This document shows positions 1-6,387 of a stretch of 6,961 bases of DNA, one piece after another. Under the pieces are notes generated by a model that saw only the letters and a program-made list of their open reading frames with translations, searched no databases and had not been told where the DNA came from. The DNA comes from Erysipelotrichaceae bacterium. GTDB taxonomy: Bacteria > Bacillota_I > Bacilli_A > Erysipelotrichales > Erysipelotrichaceae. Position 1 is the first letter of the stretch, and each line of letters opens with the position of its first letter. The stretch is taken from contig JAGACP010000014.1 of the NCBI GenBank assembly GCA_017614055.1, positions 1 to 6,961 of the forward strand, in the 5' to 3' direction. The position numbers were made by a program, and so were the translations under genes.

Positions 1-1266
1 AAGAACGATGAAGTCCAGCTCGTGCTGAGCGGCGTGACTGTAAATTCGAAAGATTTCGCAGGTATATATGTCATCGAGGCTGACCAGGTACAGATAACTC
101 TGTCCGAAGGAAGCGTCAATACCATCACCGATTCGGGTACTTATACCCAGATCGACAGCAATGAGGTGGATGCGCTGATATATTCCAAAGCGGACCTGCT
201 TATCAATGGAACAGGTACGCTGAACCTTGGAAGCAGCGACAACCACGGTATCGTATCTAAAGACGATCTGATCATCACCGGCGGCACCTACAACATCGAT
301 GTCGCAGGCGTGGGCATGAAAGGAAAAGACTGTCTGAAGATATCCGATGGAAACTTCACGATAGTATCCGGCAAGGATGCGATGAAGTCAGACAATCAGA
401 CCGATGCATACCGCGGATATGTATACATAACCGGAGGAACGTTCGACATCACTGCGGGAGGAGACGGGATATACGGATACAATCTCGTGAATATCGAGGG
501 AGGATCCTTCAATATCGAAACATATTCAGGCAGCGATGCCGACTCGTACAAAGGCATCAAATCAGACTGTGAGATCGTCATATCCGGAGGCGGATTCGAT
601 ATTGAAACCGTTGATGACGGAATTCATACCAACGGAAACATCCTCATCACCGGCGGAGAGATCGACATCACCTCTAAGGATGACGCCATCCATGCGGACG
701 GACTGGTGCAGATAGACGACGGAACGATCGTCATCAGTGCAGCCGAAGGCATCGAAGGAACATACGTCCTGATCAACGGAGGCAATGTCGACATCAAAGC
801 TACGGACGACGGGATCAATGCCGCACAGAAGTCGAACGAATATACGCCGACTTTCGAGCTTAACGGCGGATATCTGACCATCTCCATGGGGCAGGGAGAT
901 ACCGATGGAGTGGATTCCAACGGATATATCTACATCAACGACGGAACGATCGACATCACCGCGCAGTTCCCTTTCGACTATGACAAAGGTGCGGAACACA
1001 ATGGCGGTACCATCATCGTCAACGGCGTCGAGACCGAAGAGATCACCAATCAGTTCGGAACTGGAGGCATGTTCGGAGACATGCCTTCCGGTTTCGGACC
1101 TGACGGAAACGGCGGTTTTCCGGGTGTGATGCCGGGCTTTGGAGACGATGAAACGGAAGATTTCCCGGGCTTCGTGCCGGGATCGGATGAAGACGGAAAC
1201 GGCGGATTCCCCGGCCAGATGCCGGAAGGCGGACCTCCTTCGGGAGGACGTCCGGAGAGACCGTGA
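1..1266 (+). CDS. Cthe_2159-like beta-helix carbohydrate-binding protein, 5'-truncated
   Basis: The reading frame is open from base 1 and ends at TGA 1264-1266, so 421 residues of a longer protein are visible; the GTG at 22 lies inside the domain and is not the real start. The visible part has about ten short beta-strand turns of the type 'ITGG.(F/I)DI' followed by 'DDGI' or 'DDAI' (for example ITGGTFDI, ISGGGFDI, ITGGEIDI), the pattern of a right-handed parallel beta-helix. The opening (VQLVLSGVTV, then ITLSEGSVNTI) matches the start of the Cthe_2159 (DUF4353) carbohydrate-binding family, whose founding member binds plant polysaccharides and calcium. The many Asp residues in the turns would suit calcium binding. 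From visible residue 353 the chain becomes a low-complexity Gly/Pro/Asp tail with FPG and MPG motifs; there is no LPxTG motif or membrane helix at the C-terminus. A signal peptide or lipobox would lie upstream of the window. The family call is fairly safe; ligand and anchoring are unknown. Confidence 0.85.
   Translation, partial: KNDEVQLVLSGVTVNSKDFAGIYVIEADQVQITLSEGSVNTITDSGTYTQIDSNEVDALIYSKADLLINGTGTLNLGSSDNHGIVSKDDLIITGGTYNIDVAGVGMKGKDCLKISDGNFTIVSGKDAMKSDNQTDAYRGYVYITGGTFDITAGGDGIYGYNLVNIEGGSFNIETYSGSDADSYKGIKSDCEIVISGGGFDIETVDDGIHTNGNILITGGEIDITSKDDAIHADGLVQIDDGTIVISAAEGIEGTYVLINGGNVDIKATDDGINAAQKSNEYTPTFELNGGYLTISMGQGDTDGVDSNGYIYINDGTIDITAQFPFDYDKGAEHNGGTIIVNGVETEEITNQFGTGGMFGDMPSGFGPDGNGGFPGVMPGFGDDETEDFPGFVPGSDEDGNGGFPGQMPEGGPPSGGRPERP
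1102..1205 (+). repeat. Short direct repeat encoding DGNGGFPG in the C-terminal tail
   Basis: The 14-base string GACGGAAACGGCGG occurs at 1102-1115 and again at 1192-1205, exactly 90 bp (30 codons) apart. Both copies are in the same frame and encode DGNGG followed by FPG and MP. The spacer also contains FPG and MPG, so the tail looks like a degenerate repeat within the disordered C-terminus of the beta-helix protein. Confidence 0.7.
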
Positions 1267-1293
1267 AACAGGCTCAGGCCTGTTTTTGTTTTT
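1266..1293 (+). terminator. Intrinsic terminator of the beta-helix gene
   Basis: A perfect 8-bp stem AAACAGGC (1266-1273) and GCCTGTTT (1278-1285) with loop TCAG is followed by a T-rich tract TTTTTGTTTTT running to 1293. The stem begins on the last base of the stop codon, so termination directly follows translation. It separates this gene from the downstream zinc-ribbon gene. Confidence 0.88.
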
Positions 1294-1317
1294 CTATAAA
1301 AAAGGGGTCAAAGAGTA

Positions 1318-1335
1318 TATAATTGAACTAAAGAG
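1318..1335 (+). promoter_or_regulatory. Probable -10 box and short leader of the zinc-ribbon/TPM/SPFH unit
   Basis: A perfect TATAAT lies at 1318-1323, just after the upstream terminator, and would give a transcript start near 1330. No good -35 box is found 16-18 bp upstream (TATAAA at 1295-1300 is the best-placed hexamer). Only a weak ribosome binding sequence (AAGAG, 1331-1335) precedes the ATG at 1345, so the leader would be about 15 bases. The location between a terminator and a gene supports a promoter; the exact elements are uncertain. Confidence 0.5.
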
Positions 1336-1344
1336 TAAAATATT

Positions 1345-2388
1345 ATGAGCGAGTTAAAAGAGTATAAGTGTCCTAACTGTTCGGGACGTCTGGAATTTGA
1401 TACCAAATCCCAGAAACTGAAATGTCCTTACTGTGACGGAACATTCGATCCGGACATTTTCGATGACGGCAAGCAGTACGATCTCAACGTCGAGAAATGG
1501 GAAGATGCGGATTATCTGGTGTACAGCTGCAAGTCGTGCGGAGGTACGATCATGGCCGACAAAGATACTGCCGCCAGCAAGTGTCCTTACTGCGACAGTC
1601 CTGTCGTCATGATAGGAAACGTTTCCGGCGACCTGAAGCCGAAGAGGATCATTCCTTTCAAGTATGACAAGGAACAGGCCAAGGAGGAATACAGAAAGCA
1701 TCTCAAAGGAAAGGTGCTACTTCCAAAGGCTTTCAGATCCGAGGCTGCCTTCGAGGAGATCAAAGGCATCTATGTACCGTTCTGGCTGTTCGACGGCAAG
1801 GCCAATGCGAAGATGTGGTTCGATGCCACGAGGTCGCATACCCACCGCGAGGGGGACTATGAGGTCACCGAGACCAGATACTACAAGCTGTTCAGGTCCG
1901 GTTCCATCGAGTTTGCCCATGTTCCGGTAGATGCTTCCGAGAAGATCGACGATGAACTTTCACAGTCCGTCGAGCCTTTCGACAGCAAGGGTCTGAAGGA
2001 TTTCAACGACAACTACCTGGCAGGCTACTTCGCCGACAGGTATTCCGTTTCCGCCAAGGATTCGGTAGATATAGCCGATGAGAGGATCATGAATTCGACC
2101 AGGCACATGTTCGATTCGACGACCTCGCATTATGACACGGCCGTTCCTTCGGCAAGTTCCATCCATCTGATGCACGGCAGACAGGAGTATGTCATGTATC
2201 CGATGTGGATGATGAACGTCAGATACAAAGACAAGAGATACGTGTTCGCGATGAACGGACAGACCGGGAAGTTCGTAGGCGACCTGCCTGTCGACACGAT
2301 GAAATCGCGTTTCATCGCGCTGGGCGTGTTCCTGCTGGCAACGATAGTCGTAGCGCTGCTGCAGCTTCTGGCGATCGGGGTGAAGTAA
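1345..2388 (+). CDS. Twin TFIIB-type zinc-ribbon, tail-anchored membrane protein (YdjG-like)
   Basis: The 347-residue product starts with two zinc ribbons of identical spacing: C9/C12-C27/C30 and C62/C65-C80/C83, each CxxC-x14-CxxC, with CPYC as the second knuckle in both. A region of about 200 residues without a recognised catalytic motif follows, rich in aromatic residues. One hydrophobic helix at about residues 321-345 ends almost at the C-terminus, with basic residues (MKSR) before it. This predicts a tail-anchored protein with zinc ribbons and soluble body in the cytoplasm. Length and order resemble B. subtilis YdjG, which acts with YdjH and YdjI in placing the phage-shock protein PspA at the membrane; databases often label such proteins 'TFIIB-type zinc ribbon-containing' or helicase-like, but no helicase motif is visible. 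The ATG at 1345 follows a candidate promoter, and the next gene starts 1 bp after the stop. The YdjG relation is inferred from architecture and gene order. Confidence 0.82.
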   Translation: MSELKEYKCPNCSGRLEFDTKSQKLKCPYCDGTFDPDIFDDGKQYDLNVEKWEDADYLVYSCKSCGGTIMADKDTAASKCPYCDSPVVMIGNVSGDLKPKRIIPFKYDKEQAKEEYRKHLKGKVLLPKAFRSEAAFEEIKGIYVPFWLFDGKANAKMWFDATRSHTHREGDYEVTETRYYKLFRSGSIEFAHVPVDASEKIDDELSQSVEPFDSKGLKDFNDNYLAGYFADRYSVSAKDSVDIADERIMNSTRHMFDSTTSHYDTAVPSASSIHLMHGRQEYVMYPMWMMNVRYKDKRYVFAMNGQTGKFVGDLPVDTMKSRFIALGVFLLATIVVALLQLLAIGVK

Positions 2389-2389
2389 G

Positions 2390-3580
2390 ATGAAGAGATT
2401 ATTCAGGATATTGCTGGTAGCGATGCTGATGCTGCTGGCGACAAACAGGATCAATGCTGAAGATGATCACATCATCCTCGATGACAACTATGTTCAGGAT
2501 CACTACGACGAACTGAACGACGATCTGAAGCACATCGAAGAGGATTACGACATCGGCATCTATTTCGTCCTCGACAAGTCGATAAACGATGTCGATGCGT
2601 ATGCGAAGAGTTTTCTTGAAACGCATTCCCATGCCACAAGCAACGTGGTCATGGTCGTAAGCGAGGACAACTATGCGATAGCGACCAACGGCTACTATGC
2701 GAACGACGTAAATACGTACAAGAAGCAACTCTGGAACAAATACAACGATGCCCCGACATATACCGACGGCATCAGGGACTACTATCAGGCCGTTACGGCC
2801 ATCGTCAACGCGAATCAGTACAGTTCCGTCGTACCGAAGGTAAGCGGAACTCCGAGCGTATACGACGAAGCCGGACTGCTGACTGGCGAGCAGGCAAAGC
2901 AGCTCAAGGAAAAGATCGATCAGATCAGGAAGAAGTACGGCATGGATGTCGTGGTGGTCACCACGAATGATCTCAAAGGCGCAAAGGCCATGGATTATGC
3001 CGACGACTTCTATGACTACAACGGCTACAGCAAAGACGGCGTGCTGATGCTTCTGTCGATGGACGACAGGGGATGGCATGTCTCTACAAAGGGCAAAGGC
3101 GCGAAGTACTTCACGGACTACGGCATCGATGTCATCGTCGACAAGATGATGAGTAATCTCAAGAAGGGCAATTTCTACGAGGCGTTCACCATTTTTGCCG
3201 ATCAGGCCGACTACTTCATCGACCAGGGCAGACAGGGCAACATCATCGATACGAACAACCCTGTCAAGAAGGAAAAGACCTTCGGCATCTTCAACGGTGC
3301 GATATCCGCCGTGGTAGGCGCTCTGTCTTCACTGTTCACTTCGCTGATCCTCAACGGTCAGATGAAGTCCATCAAGATGGAAAAGTATGCCGGTTCATAT
3401 GTCGTAGACAGGAGCTTCGTGATAAACGGAAGCGCCGACATGCTGGTGGATACGAAGGTTTCGAGACACTACGATCCGCCTCATCATGAAAGCAGCTCTC
3501 ATTCGTCTTCGGGCGGAGGTTCGAGCATGCATACGTCTTCAAGCGGTTCAAGCCATGGCGGTCATGGCGGCCACTTCTGA
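2390..3580 (+). CDS. Secreted/membrane protein with tandem TPM domains and His-rich tail (YdjH-like)
   Basis: The 396-residue product begins with a typical signal peptide (KR, then a hydrophobic core at residues 7-17, likely cleavage after A23). A canonical TPM domain (TLP18.3/Psb32/MOLO-1 family) runs about residues 157-283, with YDEAGLLT at its start, a DVVVVTT strand and a DGVLMLLS strand. Residues 30-140 repeat the same layout in diverged form (YDIGIYFVLD, then SNVVMVVSEDN), so the protein appears to hold two TPM units. A hydrophobic helix at about 300-322 follows, then a basic patch and, from residue 360, a Ser/Gly/His tail ending in HGGHGGHF. TPM domains are known in photosystem II repair and as extracytoplasmic domains near membranes; here the likely role is with the flanking YdjG-like and YdjI-like proteins in envelope stress. 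The gene starts 1 bp after the upstream stop, with GGGG at 2377-2380 as the nearest purine run, so translational coupling is likely. Confidence 0.82.
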   Translation: MKRLFRILLVAMLMLLATNRINAEDDHIILDDNYVQDHYDELNDDLKHIEEDYDIGIYFVLDKSINDVDAYAKSFLETHSHATSNVVMVVSEDNYAIATNGYYANDVNTYKKQLWNKYNDAPTYTDGIRDYYQAVTAIVNANQYSSVVPKVSGTPSVYDEAGLLTGEQAKQLKEKIDQIRKKYGMDVVVVTTNDLKGAKAMDYADDFYDYNGYSKDGVLMLLSMDDRGWHVSTKGKGAKYFTDYGIDVIVDKMMSNLKKGNFYEAFTIFADQADYFIDQGRQGNIIDTNNPVKKEKTFGIFNGAISAVVGALSSLFTSLILNGQMKSIKMEKYAGSYVVDRSFVINGSADMLVDTKVSRHYDPPHHESSSHSSSGGGSSMHTSSSGSSHGGHGGHF

Positions 3581-3586
3581 TATAAA
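3578..3586 (+). promoter_or_regulatory. Possible extended -10 promoter before the SPFH gene
   Basis: TGATATAAA at 3578-3586 fits an extended -10 element (TGn plus TATAAA) and overlaps the stop codon of the TPM gene. No -35 hexamer is recognisable 17 bp upstream. It could give extra transcription of the SPFH gene, but the short A+T-rich gap could also produce this match by chance. Confidence 0.25.
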
Positions 3587-3603
3587 ACTTAAATCAACAA
3601 ATC

Positions 3604-3611
3604 AAAGGAGG
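3604..3611 (+). promoter_or_regulatory. Strong ribosome binding site of the SPFH gene
   Basis: AAAGGAGG at 3604-3611 lies 7 bases before ATG 3619. It is the only near-perfect Shine-Dalgarno sequence in the window and fixes the start codon. Confidence 0.9.
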
Positions 3612-3618
3612 ATTAAAT

Positions 3619-4674
3619 ATGGGTTTGGTTAAAGCGGTTGTTGGTTCCGTAGTAGGAACATTATCCGACAGCTGGAAGGATTATTTCGTCTGTGATTCAC
3701 TGGACAACAATACTCTGATGGTAAGAGGTACCAAGAAGGGATACAGCGGATCTGACGAAGTCATCACGAACGGTTCAGGTATCGTTGTCAACGAAGGTCA
3801 GTGCGCACTGGTCACAGAGGAAGGAAACATCCTCGAAGTAGCGGCTGAACCGGGCAACTATACTTTTGATTCATCGATCTCTCCAAGCATCTTCGACGGC
3901 GGCATCGCCGGACTGAAGGAAGTCTTCGCGGATGCTCTGGAAAGATTCACTCACGGCGGCGACGTCAGCAAGACGCAGCGCGTCTACTACGTCAACACCA
4001 AGGAGATCATGGGCAACATGTACGGCACGGCGACTCCGATCCCGTTCAGAGTAGTCGACAACAACATCGGTCTGGATGTGGACGTAGCGGTACGCTGCAA
4101 CGGCGAATACACTTTCAGGATCGTCAATCCTCTGACTTTCTACCAGAAGGTCGCAGGAAACAAGGCTGCAAGGTTCGACAAGGAAGAGATCCTTTCGATC
4201 ATGAAGGCCGAGATGATGGATCAGCTGAATCCTGCATTCGCAAAGATCTCCCAGCTGGGCATCAGATATTCCGAACTGCCTTCTCATACGGCAGAGCTCA
4301 AGGAAGTCCTGGCTGCACAGCTCAATCCTAAATGGGTAGAACAGCGCGGTATCGAATTCGTCAATATCGCCATCAACTCCGTGACCATCCCTGAAGAGGA
4401 TGAGAAGAAGATCAGAGATCTGCAGCTGGCTGCGGTAAACAAGGATGCCAACATGGCGAATGCGACCATCGTGACGGCTACCGCCGATGCGATGAGAGAT
4501 GCGGCAAACAATCCTGCAGGTGCTGGCGTAGGCTTCATGAATGTCAACATGGCGCAGAATACCGCTTCCGGTCTCATGCAGAACCAGGCGGGCGGCTACT
4601 GTCCGTTCTGCGGCAAGCCTCTTCCTGCAGGCGCGAGATTCTGTCCGACCTGCGGCAAGGAACTGCCACAGTAA
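3619..4674 (+). CDS. SPFH/band 7 protein with C-terminal zinc ribbon (YdjI-like)
   Basis: The 351-residue product has a short N-terminal amphipathic or hydrophobic stretch (GLVKAVVGSVVGTL) rather than a clear membrane helix, an SPFH-type beta-rich domain over about residues 45-265, a charged helical segment at about 257-300 starting IPEEDEKKIRDL, an Ala/Asn/Gly-rich linker, and a zinc ribbon at the very end (C328, C331, C342, C345). This is the layout of the YdjI family, often labelled 'SPFH domain-containing' or 'virion core protein-like'. In B. subtilis YdjI is needed to link PspA to the membrane, and SPFH proteins as a class form large membrane-bound rings that organise lipid domains. Its position after zinc-ribbon and TPM genes repeats the ydjG-ydjH-ydjI order. 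It is preceded by a strong ribosome binding site and followed by a terminator, so it is the last gene of the unit. Family call is strong; the cellular role is inferred. Confidence 0.88.
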   Translation: MGLVKAVVGSVVGTLSDSWKDYFVCDSLDNNTLMVRGTKKGYSGSDEVITNGSGIVVNEGQCALVTEEGNILEVAAEPGNYTFDSSISPSIFDGGIAGLKEVFADALERFTHGGDVSKTQRVYYVNTKEIMGNMYGTATPIPFRVVDNNIGLDVDVAVRCNGEYTFRIVNPLTFYQKVAGNKAARFDKEEILSIMKAEMMDQLNPAFAKISQLGIRYSELPSHTAELKEVLAAQLNPKWVEQRGIEFVNIAINSVTIPEEDEKKIRDLQLAAVNKDANMANATIVTATADAMRDAANNPAGAGVGFMNVNMAQNTASGLMQNQAGGYCPFCGKPLPAGARFCPTCGKELPQ

Positions 4675-4678
4675 CAAA

Positions 4679-4719
4679 GCAGCACAAAGACGGGGCGACC
4701 CGTCTTTTTTTGTTGCTGC
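4679..4719 (+). terminator. Intrinsic terminator with GCGA loop closing the zinc-ribbon/TPM/SPFH unit
   Basis: A perfect 9-bp stem AAAGACGGG (4686-4694) and CCCGTCTTT (4699-4707) is capped by a GCGA (GNRA) tetraloop and runs into seven T residues (4705-4711). An outer pair GCAGCA (4679-4684) and TGCTGC (4714-4719) can extend the hairpin around the T-tract. The inner hairpin alone is a complete terminator, placed just after the SPFH stop codon. Confidence 0.92.
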
Positions 4720-4722
4720 ATA

Positions 4723-4754
4723 TTTATTATTTGAGTACTTACTGATATCATAAT
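4723..4754 (+). promoter_or_regulatory. Candidate promoter of the Na+/phosphate transporter unit
   Basis: The short A+T-rich gap after the terminator contains TGATATCAT (4743-4751), an extended -10-like element, with a weak TTTATT (4723-4728) 17 bp upstream. An overlapping CATAAT (4749-4754) is a second -10 candidate. Either would start transcription at about 4758-4761, essentially on the start codon. The elements are weak matches, but a promoter is needed here because the upstream unit is terminated. Confidence 0.4.
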
Positions 4755-4760
4755 ATCTGT

Positions 4761-6386
4761 ATGACATTCAAGGATATTCTTTCAGTACTGACCGGTCTGG
4801 CTATCTTCCTGTATGGCATGGAAGTCATGGGAAACGGCTTCAAGCACATGGCCGGCGGCAAGCTCCAGGACGTGCTGGAGAAACTGACGAAGAAGCCTGT
4901 AATAGCCATGCTGGCGGGAATGCTGGTAACGGCTCTGGTACAGTCTTCCGGTGCTACGACAAGCATGCTTGTCAGTTTCGTCAATGCCGGAATCATGAAG
5001 GTCTCCCAGACCGTATATGTCATTCTGGGAAGCAACATCGGTACGACCATAACCGGACATCTGATGGCCATGGATGTGGGGCTTGTCGCTCCTTTCCTGG
5101 CGTTCATCGGTGTCTGTCTGATAATGTTCATAAAGAACGACAGGCTCAATGCGATCGGCGAGATCATGATGGGTCTCGGTTTCGTGTTCATCGGCATGGA
5201 ATCGATGTCCGGAGGTCTTAAATCTCTGGGCGATTCGCCGTTCTTCCTGAATGTTCTTTCGAACATGCAGAATCCTATCTTCGGTATCCTGGTAGGCTTT
5301 GCGCTCACGACGCTTGTGCAGTCTTCCAGCGCCTCGCTGGGCATCATCCAGTCGCTGGCCAAGAGCAATCTTGTTGGCATAAAGGATGTCATGTTCTTCA
5401 ACCTTGGACAGAACATCGGCTCATGCACGACCGCCATGCTGGCATCGCTGAGTTTCAACAGAGACGCCAAGAGGGTGTCGATCATCAACTTCACTTTCAA
5501 CATCATCAATGCGGTGCTGTTCACGATACTGTATTCGTTCCTGCCGTTCGACAGATGGTATCAGATGATAGCTCCGGGCAGCGTGGTGAAACAGATAGCC
5601 ATGATGCATACGTTCACCAACGTCGTGACGTCGCTGGTATGTTTCCCGTTTGCCAGAGCTCTTGCCAAGATCGCCTACCTGATCATCCCTGATCAGGGAA
5701 GCGAAAAGAAGCTGCAGCCGGAGATCACCCAGCCGACCAATATCGAAAACAACTCCGTCTTCAACATCTACGGAATCAACATCGAGATCAGCAACATGTT
5801 CGACATCGTAGAAACGAATATCCAGAGGAGTCTCATCGCTCTTCTCGAACATTATTCCGTACTTGATGAGGTAAACAAGAACGAAAACACCGTCAATGTC
5901 ATCCACAAGGGCATCTCGAGAAACCTTATGTTGCTGATGGCATCGAACATCAATATGCAGGAATCAAGACAGGCGGCTTCTCTTTTCTCGATCAACGTCG
6001 ATCTGGAAAGGATGTCCGACCATGCCGTCAATCTTGCCGAGGCGGGAAACGATCTCGTCAATTCAGATCAGTCTTTCTCTACCGGTACGTATGACGATCT
6101 CAAGCAGCTGGCGGAGACCGTCATCCACAGTCTCGAGGCTCTGAACATGATCATCGCCGAAGGCGACACAAGCCATATGGAACTCATCCAGAAGAACGAG
6201 GAACTGATCGACCAGATGTGCTACGAGAACCGCAACATCGAGATCCAGAGGATTAAGGACGACAAGACCGATACCGAATCAGGCATCATCTATTCGGAGA
6301 TCCTCATAGACATCGAAAGGATCGGCGATCATATCCTGAACGTTGCCGAGAGCATCTGCGAGAACTATCAGGTGCAGAACAGCTGA
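4761..6386 (+). CDS. Na+/phosphate cotransporter (NptA/PNaS family) with fused PhoU-like domain
   Basis: The 541-residue protein carries the inverted-repeat signature of the Na/Pi-II (PNaS) family: Q61-S62-S63 in LVQSSGATTS and Q187-S188-S189 in LVQSSSASLG, each followed by a matched motif (GSNIGTT at 90-96, GQNIGSC at 216-222). About eight hydrophobic segments fill residues 1-310. Residues 335-541 form a helical PhoU-like domain with two repeats, marked by DLERMSDHA (from D414) and DIERIGDHI (from D517), where the acidic residues are the type that bind metal clusters in PhoU. The expected role is sodium-coupled phosphate movement across the membrane; the E. coli relative YjbB exports phosphate, so direction is open. 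The PhoU part probably senses or gates. The ATG at 4761 gives a normal family N-terminus (FLYGMEVMGNG), yet no Shine-Dalgarno sequence precedes it. The next gene begins 1 bp after the stop. Confidence 0.92.
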   Translation: MTFKDILSVLTGLAIFLYGMEVMGNGFKHMAGGKLQDVLEKLTKKPVIAMLAGMLVTALVQSSGATTSMLVSFVNAGIMKVSQTVYVILGSNIGTTITGHLMAMDVGLVAPFLAFIGVCLIMFIKNDRLNAIGEIMMGLGFVFIGMESMSGGLKSLGDSPFFLNVLSNMQNPIFGILVGFALTTLVQSSSASLGIIQSLAKSNLVGIKDVMFFNLGQNIGSCTTAMLASLSFNRDAKRVSIINFTFNIINAVLFTILYSFLPFDRWYQMIAPGSVVKQIAMMHTFTNVVTSLVCFPFARALAKIAYLIIPDQGSEKKLQPEITQPTNIENNSVFNIYGINIEISNMFDIVETNIQRSLIALLEHYSVLDEVNKNENTVNVIHKGISRNLMLLMASNINMQESRQAASLFSINVDLERMSDHAVNLAEAGNDLVNSDQSFSTGTYDDLKQLAETVIHSLEALNMIIAEGDTSHMELIQKNEELIDQMCYENRNIEIQRIKDDKTDTESGIIYSEILIDIERIGDHILNVAESICENYQVQNS

Positions 6387-6387
6387 C

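Noticed and set aside
562..999. Long reverse-strand open frames opposite the beta-helix gene
   Set aside because: They are antisense shadows of a repetitive coding sequence, with no ribosome site and no recognisable protein features.
1264..1289. TGAAAC (1264-1269) as a SigW-type -35 box for the YdjG-like gene, since ydjFGHI is under SigW in B. subtilis
   Set aside because: No CGTA-like -10 follows at the required 16-base spacing (bases there are TTGT), and the hexamer is part of the stop codon and terminator stem.
1305..1321. GGTCAAA (1305-1311) next to the -10 box as a CtsR heat-shock operator
   Set aside because: CtsR needs two GGTCAAA heptads three bases apart; only one is present and the following bases (TATATAA) do not match.
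3871..4767. 298-codon reverse-strand open frame opposite the SPFH gene
   Set aside because: It crosses the SPFH gene and its terminator, has Arg/Cys/His-rich composition typical of antisense translation, and matches no family I recognise.
4748..5524. 258-codon reverse-strand open frame opposite the phosphate transporter
   Set aside because: The forward strand holds an unmistakable transporter with paired QSS motifs; the reverse frame has no coherent domain.
5687..5698. Perfect 12-bp palindrome CCCTGATCAGGG
   Set aside because: It lies inside the transporter coding sequence, has no loop or T-tract, and no second copy or operator context; likely chance.
6343..6387. In-frame upstream extension of the LSm/ASCH protein by 15 codons
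   Set aside because: It would overlap the transporter gene, adds residues unlike the domain start, and ATG 6388 sits in the usual stop-start coupling position.
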